Under the pieces are notes generated by a model. That model was given only the letters and a program-made list of their open reading frames with translations, ran no database searches and was not told the DNA's origin. 64,000 nt of DNA, taken from positions 2,976,001 through 3,040,000 of the forward strand of contig NZ_JAPJDC010000001.1 in NCBI RefSeq assembly GCF_026241855.1, given 5' to 3'. The translations under genes and the position numbers were made by a program. Positions within the stretch are counted from its first letter, which is position 1, and every line of letters begins with the position of its first letter. Of this stretch, positions 41,249 to 51,888 are shown piece by piece. This stretch comes from Curtobacterium flaccumfaciens pv. betae (GTDB lineage Bacteria > Actinomycetota > Actinomycetes > Actinomycetales > Microbacteriaceae).

Positions 41249-42790
41249 GTGACGGCAGAACACACCGTGCCGACCCCCACCGGGACAGCACCCACGACTC
41301 CGGGCACCACCCCCGCCAAGAGCAACCACCGCTGGATCGCCCTCGCGGTCATCGCCCTCGCACAGCTGATGGTCGTGCTCGACGCGACCATCGTGAACAT
41401 CGCCCTGCCCTCGGCCCAGGCCGACCTGGACTTCGGCACCGACCAGCGACAGTGGATCGTCACCGCGTACTCGCTGGCGTTCGGCTCGCTGCTGCTGCTC
41501 GGCGGTCGTCTCGGCGACCTGTTCGGCCGCAAGAACACCTTCATCATCGGGCTGGTCGGCTTCGCCGTCGCCTCGGTGCTCGGTGGCCTGGCCGACTCGT
41601 TCGGCCTGCTCGTCGCGGCCCGCGCGCTGCAGGGCGTCTTCGGCGCGCTGCTCGCCCCCTCCGCGCTCGGCATGCTGACCACCACGTTCCGCGACCCCAA
41701 GGAACGCGGTCGCGCGTTCGGCATCTTCGGGTCCATCGCCGGCTCGGGTGCGGCCATCGGCCTGCTGCTCGGCGGCGTGCTGACCGAGTACGCCTCGTGG
41801 CGCTGGTGCCTCTACGTCAACGTCGTCTTCGCCGTGCTCGGCGTGATCGGCGCCCTCGTCTTCATGGAGAAGCCGCCGAAGGTCGAGCGTCCGCGCATCG
41901 ACGTCCTCGGGGTCATCACCATCACGCTCGGGCTCGTCGGCGTCGTCTACGGCTTCTCGAACGCCGAGACGAACGGCTGGGACTCCCCCGTCACGATCGC
42001 CATGCTCGCTGGCGGTGTCGTGCTGATCGCCGCGTTCGTGTTCATCGAGACCCGCGTCGCCCACCCGCTCCTGCCCCTGCGCGTCGTGCTCGACCGTGAC
42101 CGCGGCGGCTCGTTCATCGCGATCGGCCTGGTCGCGATCGGCATGTTCGGCATCTTCCTGTTCCTCACCTACTACCTGGAGCAGACCCTCGGCTTCAGCT
42201 CGCTGCAGACCGGTCTCGCGTTCCTGCCGATGCCGCTGTCGATCATGATCTCGGCGACGCAGATCGGTGGCCGCCTGCTGCCGCGCGTCGGGCCGAAGGT
42301 GCTCATCTTCGCCGGTGGCCTGGTCGCCGCGACCGGGCTCCTCCTGCTGCTCCGCACCGACCTGGACAGCTCCTACGCGGGCACCGTCCTGCCGGCGCTG
42401 ATCGTGATCGGCCTCGGCATGGGCACGATCTTCTCGTCCGCGATGAACACCGCCACGACCGGGGTCGCCCGGGCCGACGCCGGTGTGGCCTCGGCGACGG
42501 TGAACACCATGCAGCAGATCGGTGGCTCGATCGGCACGGCGCTGCTGTCGACGATCTTCGCCGACGTGGTGTCGAACAGCCTGTCCGGGCTGTCCGCCGC
42601 CCCGACGAAGCTGCAGCAGGCCCAGGCCACGCTCGACGGCTACCACGTGGCGTTCGGCATCTCGGCCGGCGTGCTCGTGCTCGTCGCCCTGGCCGGCGGA
42701 CTGCTCATCAACCGGCAGTCGGTGCGGGTCGAGCGGCTCGCACGTGCCGGGTCCGCCACGACCGGGAGCATCCCCGCCGCGGCGCACTGA
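41249..42790 (+). CDS. DHA2 family MFS exporter (EmrB/QacA-like)
   Basis: This 513-aa inner-membrane drug:proton antiporter has 14 predicted membrane segments. Motif A is GGRLGDLFGRKNTF, motif D1 is LDATIVNIALPSAQ, and motif C lies in GSIAGSGAAIGLLLGG. The start is GTG at 41249, set by AAGGAGG 5 nt upstream. It is divergent from a TetR regulator and likely expels a hydrophobic or cationic toxic compound; the specific substrate is unknown. Confidence 0.94.
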   Translation: MTAEHTVPTPTGTAPTTPGTTPAKSNHRWIALAVIALAQLMVVLDATIVNIALPSAQADLDFGTDQRQWIVTAYSLAFGSLLLLGGRLGDLFGRKNTFIIGLVGFAVASVLGGLADSFGLLVAARALQGVFGALLAPSALGMLTTTFRDPKERGRAFGIFGSIAGSGAAIGLLLGGVLTEYASWRWCLYVNVVFAVLGVIGALVFMEKPPKVERPRIDVLGVITITLGLVGVVYGFSNAETNGWDSPVTIAMLAGGVVLIAAFVFIETRVAHPLLPLRVVLDRDRGGSFIAIGLVAIGMFGIFLFLTYYLEQTLGFSSLQTGLAFLPMPLSIMISATQIGGRLLPRVGPKVLIFAGGLVAATGLLLLLRTDLDSSYAGTVLPALIVIGLGMGTIFSSAMNTATTGVARADAGVASATVNTMQQIGGSIGTALLSTIFADVVSNSLSGLSAAPTKLQQAQATLDGYHVAFGISAGVLVLVALAGGLLINRQSVRVERLARAGSATTGSIPAAAH

Positions 42791-42895
42791 CGCCGGCGGT
42801 TCGCTCCGCACCTTCGGCCCGTTCCGGTTCTGCCGGGGCGGGCCGTCGTGCATGCCGGGGGGGGGTGGGGGGTGGGCGGGGGTGCCGACGCCGAA

Positions 42896-43010
42896 CGACA
42901 TCGTCGACGTCGTACGACGACGACATAGTCGCTCCGTGCACGCGCCGACAGTTGCACACGCGCGGATGCGACGGAGTCGATGTCGTACGACGACGACACC
43001 GTCGTTCCGC
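42896..43010. repeat. CGAC-rich long hairpin, copy 1
   Basis: Two segments around GTCGTACGAC (near 42911 and 42984) are imperfect inverted copies of each other, each also partly self-complementary, separated by a CGCGC-rich centre. A related element lies at 63115-63194. This fills the gap between the MFS exporter and the sulfurtransferase gene; a G-run (42857-42870) precedes it. No gene was seen between 42791 and 43109. Confidence 0.65.
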
Positions 43011-43109
43011 GTCAGCAGCGCCACCCCGCCCGCAGCCCGCCCCACCCCCGGTTGCGCCGTGTGTCCACGACTCTGGCCCACGTCAGGGGTGCGGATTATG
43101 GTGTGCGGC

Positions 43110-43970
43110 ATGGCCCCCGTCCTGACCTCACCACTCGTGTCGACGCAGTGGCTCGCAGACCACCTCGGTGCTGACGAGCTCGTCGTGCTCGACGCCTCGG
43201 TGCACACGGTCGGGGCCGGGTTCGACACCACCTGGGTCCCCGGTCGGGACGCCCACGAGCAGCGCGGCCACGTGCCCGGTGCCCGCTTCGCCGACCTGAT
43301 CGACGACTTCTCCGCCGCCGACGCCGACGTCCCGTTCACCCGCCCCGGCGCCGAGCGCTTCGAGGTCGCCGCGGCACAGCTCGGCGTGACGAACACCTCA
43401 ACTGTCGTGGTCTACGACGACAGCGTCGGTGAGTGGTCGGCACGCCTGTGGTGGATCTTCCGTTCGTTCGGCTTCGATTCGGTCGCGGTGCTCGACGGTG
43501 GCTTCACGAAGTGGCGAGACGAGGGCCGCCCGGTCCGCGTGGGCGCACTCCACACGCCCAGGGCGCCGTCCGACCCCGATGCCGGCGCGTTCCTGGCCGG
43601 CGAAGAACGTGCGCTCTGGGCCGACCACGACCGTGTCACCCGAGCGGTCTCCGGCGAAGAGCCGGCGTCCCTGGTGTTCGCCGCGCCGTGGGCCGCCCTC
43701 GGCGACGACCACCCGCCGATCGTGCCGGGCAGCACCCCGATCACGGCGGACACCCTGGTGGACCCCGAGACGAACGCGTACCTGCGCGGTGCCGAACTCG
43801 AGCGGGCCTTCGCCGCGGTGATCGGTGCCGACGAGATCGTCACGTACTGCGGGGTGGGCAGCGCCGCGTGCGTCGACGCCCTCGCCCTGACGGTGCTCGG
43901 GCACGACCGGGTGAAGGTCTACGACGGTTCGCTCGCCGACTGGTGGCGGCACGAGCAGCTCGCCTCCTGA
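43110..43970 (+). CDS. Thiosulfate/mercaptopyruvate sulfurtransferase
   Basis: This 286-aa protein has two rhodanese domains. The N-terminal one is inactive (DDSVGEWSARLWW); the C-terminal one has the active Cys near residue 247 in TYCGVGSAAC. It moves sulfane sulfur from thiosulfate or 3-mercaptopyruvate to an acceptor such as cyanide or thioredoxin. TATGGT ends 7 nt before the ATG at 43110, so this start is preferred over an in-frame ATG at 43098 inside the promoter box. The loop CGVGSAA differs from both classic CRKGVT and CGSGVT motifs, so the donor is uncertain. Confidence 0.9.
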   Translation: MAPVLTSPLVSTQWLADHLGADELVVLDASVHTVGAGFDTTWVPGRDAHEQRGHVPGARFADLIDDFSAADADVPFTRPGAERFEVAAAQLGVTNTSTVVVYDDSVGEWSARLWWIFRSFGFDSVAVLDGGFTKWRDEGRPVRVGALHTPRAPSDPDAGAFLAGEERALWADHDRVTRAVSGEEPASLVFAAPWAALGDDHPPIVPGSTPITADTLVDPETNAYLRGAELERAFAAVIGADEIVTYCGVGSAACVDALALTVLGHDRVKVYDGSLADWWRHEQLAS

Positions 43971-44082
43971 CGGAACCGATCGCGGAACGACGGCCACGTC
44001 TGGCCGACGGCCGCGGACCGAGGCCCGGCAGCCGAGGACCGACGGCAGCGGAACGACGGCCCCGCCGCACTACCGTTGCACC

Positions 44083-45150
44083 ATGAGCACCAGACGCGCG
44101 GTCATCCTCGGCGGCACCGGCGGGATCGGCTCGGCCGTCGCACGTGCGCTCCTCGACGCCTCCGGCCGTGGCGGCGACGACTGGCAGGTGGACGTCCTCG
44201 CACGCCGAGGCGGCCCCGCAGCGGATGCGCTGACCGCTTCCGGCGCCACGTTCACGTCCGGCGACCGCCGCGACCGTTCCGTCCTGCGCGACCTGCTCCG
44301 CCCCGGAGCCGACCTGCTCGTCGACACCGTCGGTGCGACGCGCGACGACGCCCAGCACCTCCTGCCGTTCCTCGACGACGTCGGCTCGACGGTCTTCGTC
44401 TCGTCGAAGGCCGTCTACGCCGACGAGCAGGGCCGGCACGCGAACTCGCTCGACAAGCCGGTGTTCGGTGGCGCAGTCACCGAGATCCAGCCCACGGTCG
44501 CCGCCGGGGACGGCGACCCGACGAGTCGTGACGGGTACGGCGCCGCGAAGGTGGCGGCCGAACAGGTCCTGCTCGACCACGGCGCCCCGGTCACCGTGCT
44601 CCGCCCGTCGAAGGTGTACGGCGTCGGCATCGGCCGCCCGCGGGAGTGGTTCGTCGTCCGCCGTGTGCTCGACGGCCGGGAGCGCATCCTGCTCGCCGAC
44701 CACGGCCGCGGCATCGACCACACGACGGCGGCGAGCGGCATCGGTTCGCTCGTCCGACTCGTGGCGGACGCACCGGACCGCCGGATCCTCAACGTCGCGG
44801 ACGCCGCTGCCCCGACCGTGCTCGAGATCGTCCGCACGATCGCCGGACACCTGGACCACCGGTTCGACGAGGTCCTGCTCGACGAGGACGCGCCCGCCTT
44901 CGTGGGCGGCACGCCCTGGTCGTCGCCGTCGCCGTTCGTCCTCGACACCACGGCAGCACGAGCCCTGGGTTGGGAACCTCCGGAGTTCCGGGCCGCCGTC
45001 GCCCCGGAGCTGGCATGGCTCGTCGAGACCGCCCACGCCACCCCTGCCGACGGCGACGTCCCGTGGGCCGACGACCCGTTCTGGGAGCACCTGTTCGACT
45101 ACGGCCCCGAGGACGCCGCACTCGCGCTCCTCTCCCTCAACCTGGGCTGA
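44083..45150 (+). CDS. NAD-dependent epimerase/dehydratase family protein
   Basis: This 355-aa extended-SDR protein has the cofactor loop LGGTGGIGSAVARALL near residue 9, SSKAVYAD near 104 and a YGAAK motif near 148 as the Tyr-x3-Lys pair. The C-terminal domain resembles isoflavone-reductase-like or NAD(P)-binding epimerases. TACCGT ends 6 nt before the ATG. A kinase gene follows by 4 nt. Substrate unknown. The 112-bp gap upstream holds two direct GCGGAACGACGGCC copies (about 43983 and 44049) and nothing else recognised. Confidence 0.82.
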   Translation: MSTRRAVILGGTGGIGSAVARALLDASGRGGDDWQVDVLARRGGPAADALTASGATFTSGDRRDRSVLRDLLRPGADLLVDTVGATRDDAQHLLPFLDDVGSTVFVSSKAVYADEQGRHANSLDKPVFGGAVTEIQPTVAAGDGDPTSRDGYGAAKVAAEQVLLDHGAPVTVLRPSKVYGVGIGRPREWFVVRRVLDGRERILLADHGRGIDHTTAASGIGSLVRLVADAPDRRILNVADAAAPTVLEIVRTIAGHLDHRFDEVLLDEDAPAFVGGTPWSSPSPFVLDTTAARALGWEPPEFRAAVAPELAWLVETAHATPADGDVPWADDPFWEHLFDYGPEDAALALLSLNLG

Positions 45151-45154
45151 CACG

Positions 45155-45685
45155 GTGCTCCGGTCCGAGGTCCTGTTCATCGGCGGACGTTCCGGCGTGG
45201 GCAAGTCCACGGCGGCCGAGGCACTGCACGACCTGCTCGTCGCGGCGGACGTCCGGCACGCGGTGATCGAGGGCGACGTGCTCGACCTCGCCCACCCGGC
45301 CCCGCACGTCGAACACCCCGAGGCGCACCTGGCCGAACGGAACCTGGCCACGATCTGGGCCGGCTACCGGGCGATCGGTCACCACCGGCTCGTCTACACG
45401 AACACCGTGTCCGTGCTCGAGCACGAGCGCCTCGCTGCGGCGATGGGCGGCGATCCGCTGGTGCGCGTCGTCCTGCTCCGCGCATCCGACGGCGCGACCG
45501 CCGACCGGCTCGCACGACGAGCGGGTGGTGCGGTCCCGCAGGCGGAGCTCGCGCACAGCACGCGGACGGCCGGGAGGCTCGACTCGGCCACCGCGGACAC
45601 GGTCACCCGGGTGGACACCGACGGCCAGGGCCCCGCCCAGGTGGCCGCACAGCTCGCGTCGATCACGGGGTGGCTCGAGCGCTGA
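45155..45685 (+). CDS. Small P-loop kinase-like ATPase
   Basis: This 176-aa protein begins with a beta strand and Walker [18 protein letters not shown] (residues 7-23), then [12 protein letters not shown], which fits the acidic substrate position of nucleoside- or gluconate-type kinases. RLARRAGG near residue 125 may be the lid. The function is unknown; a small-molecule kinase or a predicted AAA-type ATPase are both possible. The GTG at 45155 is 4 nt past the epimerase stop, so they are likely cotranscribed. Confidence 0.75.
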   Translation: MLRSEVLFIGGRSGVGKSTAAEALHDLLVAADVRHAVIEGDVLDLAHPAPHVEHPEAHLAERNLATIWAGYRAIGHHRLVYTNTVSVLEHERLAAAMGGDPLVRVVLLRASDGATADRLARRAGGAVPQAELAHSTRTAGRLDSATADTVTRVDTDGQGPAQVAAQLASITGWLER

Positions 45686-45776
45686 TCTCCCCGCTCGGCC
45701 TGTGCAGAGCGGGCATCCCGTCCACAGATGTCCCCGGGCGGTGGTCCGCCCAGTCGCCGGCGGGCACGCTGGAGCC

Positions 45777-47609
45777 ATGAACGACAACCGCCTCGGCACC
45801 TCGGTCAGCCCGTACCTGCGTCTGCACGCCGACAACCCCGTCGACTGGCGCGAGTGGGGTCCCGAGGCGTTCGCCGAAGCGCGCGAGCGGGGGGTCCCGG
45901 TGCTGGTGTCCGTCGGGTACGCCACGTGCCACTGGTGCCACGTCATGGCGCGCGAGAGCTTCGCCGACCCGGAGATCGGCGAGCTGCTCCGGCGGGACTT
46001 CGTGTCGGTGAAGGTCGACCGCGAAGAACGGCCGGACGTCGACGCGAGCCTGATGGCCTCGGCCAGTGCGTTCACGCAACAGCTCGGCTGGCCGCTGACG
46101 ACGTTCCTGACGCCCGACGGCCACGTCTTCTTCGCGGGGACGTACTTCCCACCCACTCCGGTCGGGCAGGTCCCGGCGTTCCGCCAGATCCTGGCCGCGG
46201 TGCTCGACGCCTGGACCGAGCGTCGGGACGAGGTCGACGCGAACGCCTCGGCCATCGCGACGGCGATCCGGCAGGGCGCCGTGGCGGACGCTGCCACCCG
46301 CTCAGGCGAGGGCGGTGCCGGAGCCGACCGGGGCCTCCCGTCCGTCGACACCATCCGGGCCGTCACGGACCAGCTGTCCCGGGCAGAGGACACCACCTAC
46401 GGCGGTTTCGGCGGCGCGCCGAAGTTCCCGAGCACACCGCTGCTCGAGTTCCTCGCCGACGTGGCGGCCGACGGCGACGCCGAGGCCGACGGGCTGCTCG
46501 ACCGGTCGTTGCACGCGATCCGCGCGTCCGAACTGACCGACGCCGACGGCGGCGTCTTCCGGTACGCCACCGAACGCGACTGGAGCGTGCCGCACTACGA
46601 ACGGATGCTCTACGACAACGCGGGGCTGCTCGCCGTCGCGGGGGCCGAGCAGGCCCGCGGCATCGCGGACTTCCTCCGGGACACCCTGCGCCGTGCCGAC
46701 GGGGCGTTCGTCGCCGCGCAGGACAGCGAGTCGACCATCGACGGCCGTCGGGTCGAGGGCGAGTGGTACCGCCGACCGGTCGCCGAGCGCGCCCAGCTCG
46801 ACCCGCCACCGCTGGACGACCAGGTCCTCACGGGCTGGAACGGCCTGGCGATCCGGGGGCTCGCGATCGCCGGAGCACGGCACGGAGACCCGGAACTCGT
46901 CGCGCTCGCGCGGGGAGCGGCCGACGCGGTCCTCGCCGCCCACGTGCAGGACGGGCACGTGACGGTGCGGTCCAGCACACCGCGCGGGGCGTCCTCTGCT
47001 CCGGCCACCGTCGAGGACGTCGGACTGCTCGCCGAAGGGCTGCTCGAACTGGCCCTGGTGACGGGCGAGGTCTCCTACGCGACCGTCGCACGCTCACTGG
47101 TCGACGACGGCCTGGCCGAACGCTTCGACGTCGACCCGGTGCTCGCCGCCGCGGGGACGGCCACGGGCGAACAGCCGCAGACCGCGATGCGGTCCGGCAC
47201 GGTGGCGCTGGCGTCGGCCGCCGCGATGCTCGGCGCGCTGACGGGCAACGGGGCACTGCGGGTCGCCGCGGCACGACTCGTCGCCGACCGCGCCCGCACC
47301 GGGACGGAGCGACCCCTCGGCCACGCGGATGCCCTCGGCGTCGCCCTCGCCCTGCAACGGCCGTCGCGCGAGATCGTCGTCGTCACGAGCGGCACCGACG
47401 ACCCGATGCGGGCCGTGGCACACCGTGCTCGGCGCCCCGGCACGGTCGTCGCCACCACCACGCCGGAGCAGGCACACGACTGGACCGAGGCGGGGTTCTC
47501 GTTGTTCGAGGGTCGCGACGTGCTCGACCCTGCCGCGTACGTCTGCCACGACCGGGTGTGCGAACTGCCGTCCCGGTCGGCGGACGCCCTGGCCCAGCAG
47601 ATCGCCTGA
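45777..47609 (+). CDS. YyaL-like protein, thioredoxin and N-acylglucosamine-epimerase-like domains (DUF255)
   Basis: This 610-aa protein has an N-terminal thioredoxin-like domain (about residues 1-160) with [16 protein letters not shown] and the Cys pair CHWCHVM near residue 53, then an alpha/alpha-barrel part (about 200-600) with [11 protein letters not shown] and [15 protein letters not shown]. This is the widespread DUF255/SPATA20 family, whose role is unclear. It is somewhat shorter than the usual 670-690 aa, with the loss apparently in the middle of the barrel. GGAG stands 2 nt before the ATG. Confidence 0.93.
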   Translation: MNDNRLGTSVSPYLRLHADNPVDWREWGPEAFAEARERGVPVLVSVGYATCHWCHVMARESFADPEIGELLRRDFVSVKVDREERPDVDASLMASASAFTQQLGWPLTTFLTPDGHVFFAGTYFPPTPVGQVPAFRQILAAVLDAWTERRDEVDANASAIATAIRQGAVADAATRSGEGGAGADRGLPSVDTIRAVTDQLSRAEDTTYGGFGGAPKFPSTPLLEFLADVAADGDAEADGLLDRSLHAIRASELTDADGGVFRYATERDWSVPHYERMLYDNAGLLAVAGAEQARGIADFLRDTLRRADGAFVAAQDSESTIDGRRVEGEWYRRPVAERAQLDPPPLDDQVLTGWNGLAIRGLAIAGARHGDPELVALARGAADAVLAAHVQDGHVTVRSSTPRGASSAPATVEDVGLLAEGLLELALVTGEVSYATVARSLVDDGLAERFDVDPVLAAAGTATGEQPQTAMRSGTVALASAAAMLGALTGNGALRVAAARLVADRARTGTERPLGHADALGVALALQRPSREIVVVTSGTDDPMRAVAHRARRPGTVVATTTPEQAHDWTEAGFSLFEGRDVLDPAAYVCHDRVCELPSRSADALAQQIA

Positions 47610-47648
47610 CGCACCAGCCGCCCGGCGCGCCTGTATCCTGGAATGCTC

Positions 47649-50600
47649 ATGTCTTCTCCGCTGCCCGTCATCACGTACCCGCCCGAACTGCCGGTCTCGC
47701 AGCGGCGGGACGACATCGCGGCCGCCATCCGTGACAACCAGGTGGTCATCGTCGCCGGGGCCACCGGTTCGGGCAAGACCACGCAGCTGCCGAAGATCTG
47801 CCTCGAGCTCGGGCGTGAGCACATCGGGCACACCCAGCCCCGCCGGATCGCGGCACGGACCATCGCCGAGCGCGTGGCGGAAGAACTGGGCGGCGGGGAG
47901 CTCGGCGGGCTCGTCGGCTACCAGGTCCGGTTCACCGACAAGGTCAGCTCCGAGACCCGCGTGAAGCTGATGACCGACGGCATCCTGCTGAACGAGATCC
48001 ACTTCGACCGCGACCTGAAGCGGTACGACACGATCATCATCGACGAGGCGCACGAGCGGTCCCTGACGATCGACTTCCTGCTCGGCTACCTGAAGCGGCT
48101 GCTCCCCCGTCGCCCCGACCTGAAGCTCATCATCACGAGTGCGACGATCGACCCGGAGTCGTTCTCGAAGCACTTCGACGACGCCCCCATCATCGAGGTG
48201 TCCGGCCGCACCTACCCGGTCGAGATCCGGTACCGCCCCCTCGTCGCCGAAGACCAGGACGACGACGCCGACGACGAGTCCGACTCCCGCACCGGTGACA
48301 GCGGCAACGCAGCCGACGACCGCGACACCCTGCAGGGCATCACCGACGCCCTCGACGAGCTGGCGCAGGAGGACCCGGGCGACGTGCTCGTGTTCCTGTC
48401 CGGCGAGAACGAGATCCGCGACGCCCAGGACGCGATCGAGGGCAAGCGCTACCCGGGCACCGAGGTCCTGCCGCTGTACGGCCGCCTGTCCGCCGCCGAC
48501 CAGCACCGGGTCTTCGAGCGCCGGCACACCCCGGGCATCCGCCGTCGTGTCGTCCTCGCCACGAACGTCGCCGAGACCTCACTGACCGTGCCCGGCATCA
48601 AGTACGTGATCGACACCGGGACGGCGCGCATCTCGCGGTACTCCCCGCGGGCCAAGGTGCAGCGCCTGCCGATCGAGGCGATCTCGCAGGCCAGCGCCAG
48701 CCAGCGTTCCGGTCGAGCGGGCCGCACGAGTGCCGGCATCGCGATCCGGCTCTACTCCGAGGACGACTTCGGCCGACGCCCCGAGTACACCGACCCCGAG
48801 ATCCTCCGCACGAACCTCGCCGCGGTGATCCTGCAGATGATCTCGCTCGGCTTCGGGGACATCGAGTCGTTCCCGTTCCTGCAGCCGCCGGACAGCCGGG
48901 GCGTGAAGGACGGCCTCGACCTGCTCCGCGAGCTCCGTGCCGTCGACAAGGACGGCCGCATCACGAAGTCCGGGCGACAGCTGACCCGTCTGCCGATCGA
49001 CCCCCGGCTCGGTCGGATGGTGCTCGAGGCCGCACGGCAGGGCGTCGGACGCGAGGTCATCGCGATCGTCAGCGCCCTGAGCATCCAGGACCCCCGCGAG
49101 CGCCCGCTCGAGAAGCGCGCGCACGCCGACCAGCTGCACGCCCGCTTCGCCGACCCGACGAGCGACTTCCTGACCCTGCTGAACCTCTGGAACCACATCG
49201 AGGACCAGCAGGAGGAACTCTCGTCGAGCGCGTTCCGCCGACTGTGCAAGGCCGAGTTCCTGAACTACCTGCGCATCCGCGAGTGGCAGGACCTGTACCG
49301 GCAGCTCTCCCGTGCCGCGAAGCAGGTCGACGTCCGAGTCGGACAGTCCCGCTCCGACGACGGTGACGCCGTGCACCGCGCACTGCTCGCCGGACTCCTC
49401 AGCCAGATCGGGCTGCGGGACCGCGAGAAGCGCGACTACCTCGGCTCCCGGAACACCCGGTTCGTGGTGTTCCCGGGCAGCGTGCTCGCGAAGAAGCAGC
49501 CCGCCGCCGTGATGGCCGCCGAGCTCGTCGAGACCAGCCGGCTGTTCGCCCGGACCGTCGGCCGGATCGACCCCGCCTGGGTGGAGCCGCTCGCCGGCGA
49601 CCTGCTGAAGCGCACCTACGGCGAGCCGCACTGGGAGAAGAAGCAGGGGGCGGTCGTCGCCTACGAGCGGGTGACCCTGTTCGGGGTCCCGATCGTGCAG
49701 CGCCGACGCGTGCAGTACTCGCGGATCGACCCGGAACACTCCCGTGAACTCTTCATCCGGCACGCCCTGGTCGAGGGCGAGTGGGAATCGCAGCAGGCCT
49801 TCGACCGCGCCAACCGGAAGCTCCGCAAGGAACTCGAGCAGCTCGAGGAACGCACCCGCCGCCGGGACATCCTGCTCGACGACGAGAACGTCTACGAGTT
49901 CTACGACGCCCGGATCCCGGCCGACGTCGCCACGACCCGCGACTTCGAGGGGTGGTGGCGGACCACTCGCCGCGAGCAGCCGGACCTGCTCACGATGCGC
50001 CGGTCCGACCTGCTGGACGAATCAGCGGCCGAGGCCGCCGAGGACGACGTCGAGTACCCCACCCAGTGGCGGAGCGGCGACCAGCGTCTCGCCATCCAGT
50101 ACCGCTTCGAGCCCGGCGCACAGGACGACGGGGTCAGCGTGCAGGTCCCCCTCGCGCTCCTGCCGCGGATGCGTGAAGAGGGCTTCGACTGGCAGGTGCG
50201 CGGCCTCCGCAAGGAACTCGTCACCGCGCTCATCAAGTCGCTGCCGAAGCAGATCCGCAAGAACGTCGTGCCTGCTGCCGACTGGGCCGAGAAGATCGTC
50301 GCCGAGCTGCCCGACGACGCCCCGACCGAGCCGACGGAGTCGTTCCGCGCCACCCTCGCCAAGGCGATCCAGCGCATGACCTACGTGCCGGTCTCCGAGT
50401 CCGACTTCGACCTGTCCCGCGTCCCCGCGCACCTGCTGCCGACGTGGGCCGTGGTCGACGAGCGTGGTCGCCGGGTCGAGACCGGCAAGGACCTGTCGGC
50501 CCTGCAGACCAAGCTCAAGGACCGGACCCAGCAGAGCGTCGCCTCCGCCACGGCGAAGGGCGCGAGACGGACAGGAGGCGCGGCTCGCGTCGCCTCCGCC

Positions 50601-51500
50601 GGCGCCGGTCGCCCGCTGGAACAGTCCGGACTCACCGCCTGGCCCGACCAGGACCTGCCGCAGACCCTCGACACCCAGCAGGCCGGCGGCGTCATCCGCG
50701 CGTACCCGTCCCTGGTCGAGGAAGGCACCGGTCCGAAGGCGACCGTCGGCGTGCAGCTGCTCGCCACCCCGTCCGACCGCGTCGTCCGGATGCCCGCCGG
50801 GGTCCGCCGTCTGGTGATGCACGCGGTGCCGTCGCCCGTGTCGTACATCCAGTCGCACCTGACCGCGCAGGAGAAGCTCGCGCTCGCCGCCAGCCCCTAC
50901 CCGTCGACCGCCGCGCTGTTCGACGACGTGCTGGCCGCCGTGGTCGACGCCGGTATCCGTCGGGCCCACCCGGACGGCCTCGTCTTCACGAAGGCCGAGT
51001 TCGAGGCGGTCCGCGATGCCGTGTCGGGCTCCGTGGTCGACACGATGTTCACCGCGGTATCCGAGGTCGCGGCCGTCCTGGCCGCACAGCGCTCCGCCGA
51101 ACGAGCACTCAAGCAGGCGAACTCGATGTCGCTGCTCGCCGCCCTCAGCGACATGCGGCAGCAGATGGAGCGCCTGGTGTTCCCGGGGTTCGTCGCCGTC
51201 GCGGGGCTCGACCGACTGCGCCGCATCCGCGTGTACCTGCAGGGCATCGAGGCGCGCGTGCAGAAGCTGCTGCAGAACCCCGGACGCGACGCGACCTGGA
51301 TGCGCGAGGTGACCGTGGCGACCGACCGCTACACCGATGCCGGCGGCGCCTTCCCACCCGCGGTCGGGGCGCACCCGGAACTCGTGCACGCTCGGTGGAT
51401 GCTCGAGGAGTTCCGGCTCAGCCTGTTCGCGCAGGAACTCGGGACCGCCGAGACCGTCTCGTTGCAGCGGATCACGAAGGCGCTGACCGCCGCACGCTGA
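47649..51500 (+). CDS. hrpA: ATP-dependent RNA helicase HrpA
   Basis: This 1283-aa DEAH-box helicase unwinds RNA, and E. coli HrpA frees stalled ribosomes. Motif I is GATGSGKTT near residue 38, motif II is DEAH near 130, motif III is SAT, and motif VI is QRSGRAGRT near 345. The helicase-associated HA2/OB region and the long DUF3418 C-terminal part follow; length is normal for HrpA. TATCCT (47634-47639) lies 9 nt before the ATG at 47649 and only 3 nt before the ATG at 47643, so the second is preferred. Confidence 0.96.
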   Translation: MSSPLPVITYPPELPVSQRRDDIAAAIRDNQVVIVAGATGSGKTTQLPKICLELGREHIGHTQPRRIAARTIAERVAEELGGGELGGLVGYQVRFTDKVSSETRVKLMTDGILLNEIHFDRDLKRYDTIIIDEAHERSLTIDFLLGYLKRLLPRRPDLKLIITSATIDPESFSKHFDDAPIIEVSGRTYPVEIRYRPLVAEDQDDDADDESDSRTGDSGNAADDRDTLQGITDALDELAQEDPGDVLVFLSGENEIRDAQDAIEGKRYPGTEVLPLYGRLSAADQHRVFERRHTPGIRRRVVLATNVAETSLTVPGIKYVIDTGTARISRYSPRAKVQRLPIEAISQASASQRSGRAGRTSAGIAIRLYSEDDFGRRPEYTDPEILRTNLAAVILQMISLGFGDIESFPFLQPPDSRGVKDGLDLLRELRAVDKDGRITKSGRQLTRLPIDPRLGRMVLEAARQGVGREVIAIVSALSIQDPRERPLEKRAHADQLHARFADPTSDFLTLLNLWNHIEDQQEELSSSAFRRLCKAEFLNYLRIREWQDLYRQLSRAAKQVDVRVGQSRSDDGDAVHRALLAGLLSQIGLRDREKRDYLGSRNTRFVVFPGSVLAKKQPAAVMAAELVETSRLFARTVGRIDPAWVEPLAGDLLKRTYGEPHWEKKQGAVVAYERVTLFGVPIVQRRRVQYSRIDPEHSRELFIRHALVEGEWESQQAFDRANRKLRKELEQLEERTRRRDILLDDENVYEFYDARIPADVATTRDFEGWWRTTRREQPDLLTMRRSDLLDESAAEAAEDDVEYPTQWRSGDQRLAIQYRFEPGAQDDGVSVQVPLALLPRMREEGFDWQVRGLRKELVTALIKSLPKQIRKNVVPAADWAEKIVAELPDDAPTEPTESFRATLAKAIQRMTYVPVSESDFDLSRVPAHLLPTWAVVDERGRRVETGKDLSALQTKLKDRTQQSVASATAKGARRTGGAARVASAGAGRPLEQSGLTAWPDQDLPQTLDTQQAGGVIRAYPSLVEEGTGPKATVGVQLLATPSDRVVRMPAGVRRLVMHAVPSPVSYIQSHLTAQEKLALAASPYPSTAALFDDVLAAVVDAGIRRAHPDGLVFTKAEFEAVRDAVSGSVVDTMFTAVSEVAAVLAAQRSAERALKQANSMSLLAALSDMRQQMERLVFPGFVAVAGLDRLRRIRVYLQGIEARVQKLLQNPGRDATWMREVTVATDRYTDAGGAFPPAVGAHPELVHARWMLEEFRLSLFAQELGTAETVSLQRITKALTAAR

Positions 51501-51519
51501 TGGGTCTACCGTGTCGGCC

Positions 51520-51888
51520 ATGATCGGCACACTCGACGTCGTCGTCCTGGACTGCCCGGACACCCGCGCCCTCGCCCGCTTCTACGCCGAGCTGCTCGGC
51601 GGGGAGATCGTCGGCTTCGACGAGGACTGGGCGGAGCTCGCCCTCCCGTTCACCGACCACCGTCCGATCCTGGCGTTCCAGCAGGTCCACGACTACCGGG
51701 CGCCGGAGTGGCCCGGGCAGGCGGTGCCGCAGCAGAGCCACCTCGACGTGAAGGTCGACGACCTGGACGACGGCGAGGCCGCGGTGCTCGCGATCGGTGC
51801 GACGGCGACGGGGTCGGGCACGGAGACGTTCCGCGTCTACCTCGACCCCGCGGGGCACCCGTTCTGCCTCATCCGGCCGTCGGACTGA
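51520..51888 (+). CDS. VOC superfamily (glyoxalase/dioxygenase-like) protein
   Basis: This 122-aa single VOC domain has the pattern DVVVLDCPDTRALARFYAELLGG at the start and the C-terminal YLDPAGHPFCLI. His in QSHLDVKV and Glu are likely metal ligands. Relatives include small glyoxalase-like proteins and drug-binding proteins; the substrate is unknown. TACCGT ends 7 nt before the ATG at 51520; a GTG at 51511 lies within that box. The 3' end overlaps the converging YbaK gene by 20 bp. Confidence 0.88.
   Translation: MIGTLDVVVLDCPDTRALARFYAELLGGEIVGFDEDWAELALPFTDHRPILAFQQVHDYRAPEWPGQAVPQQSHLDVKVDDLDDGEAAVLAIGATATGSGTETFRVYLDPAGHPFCLIRPSD

Noticed and set aside
44049..44062. Direct GCGGAACGACGGCC copies upstream of the epimerase as an operator
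   Set aside because: Only two copies 66 bp apart in a simple GC-rich gap, with no symmetry and no nearby regulator; too weak to call.
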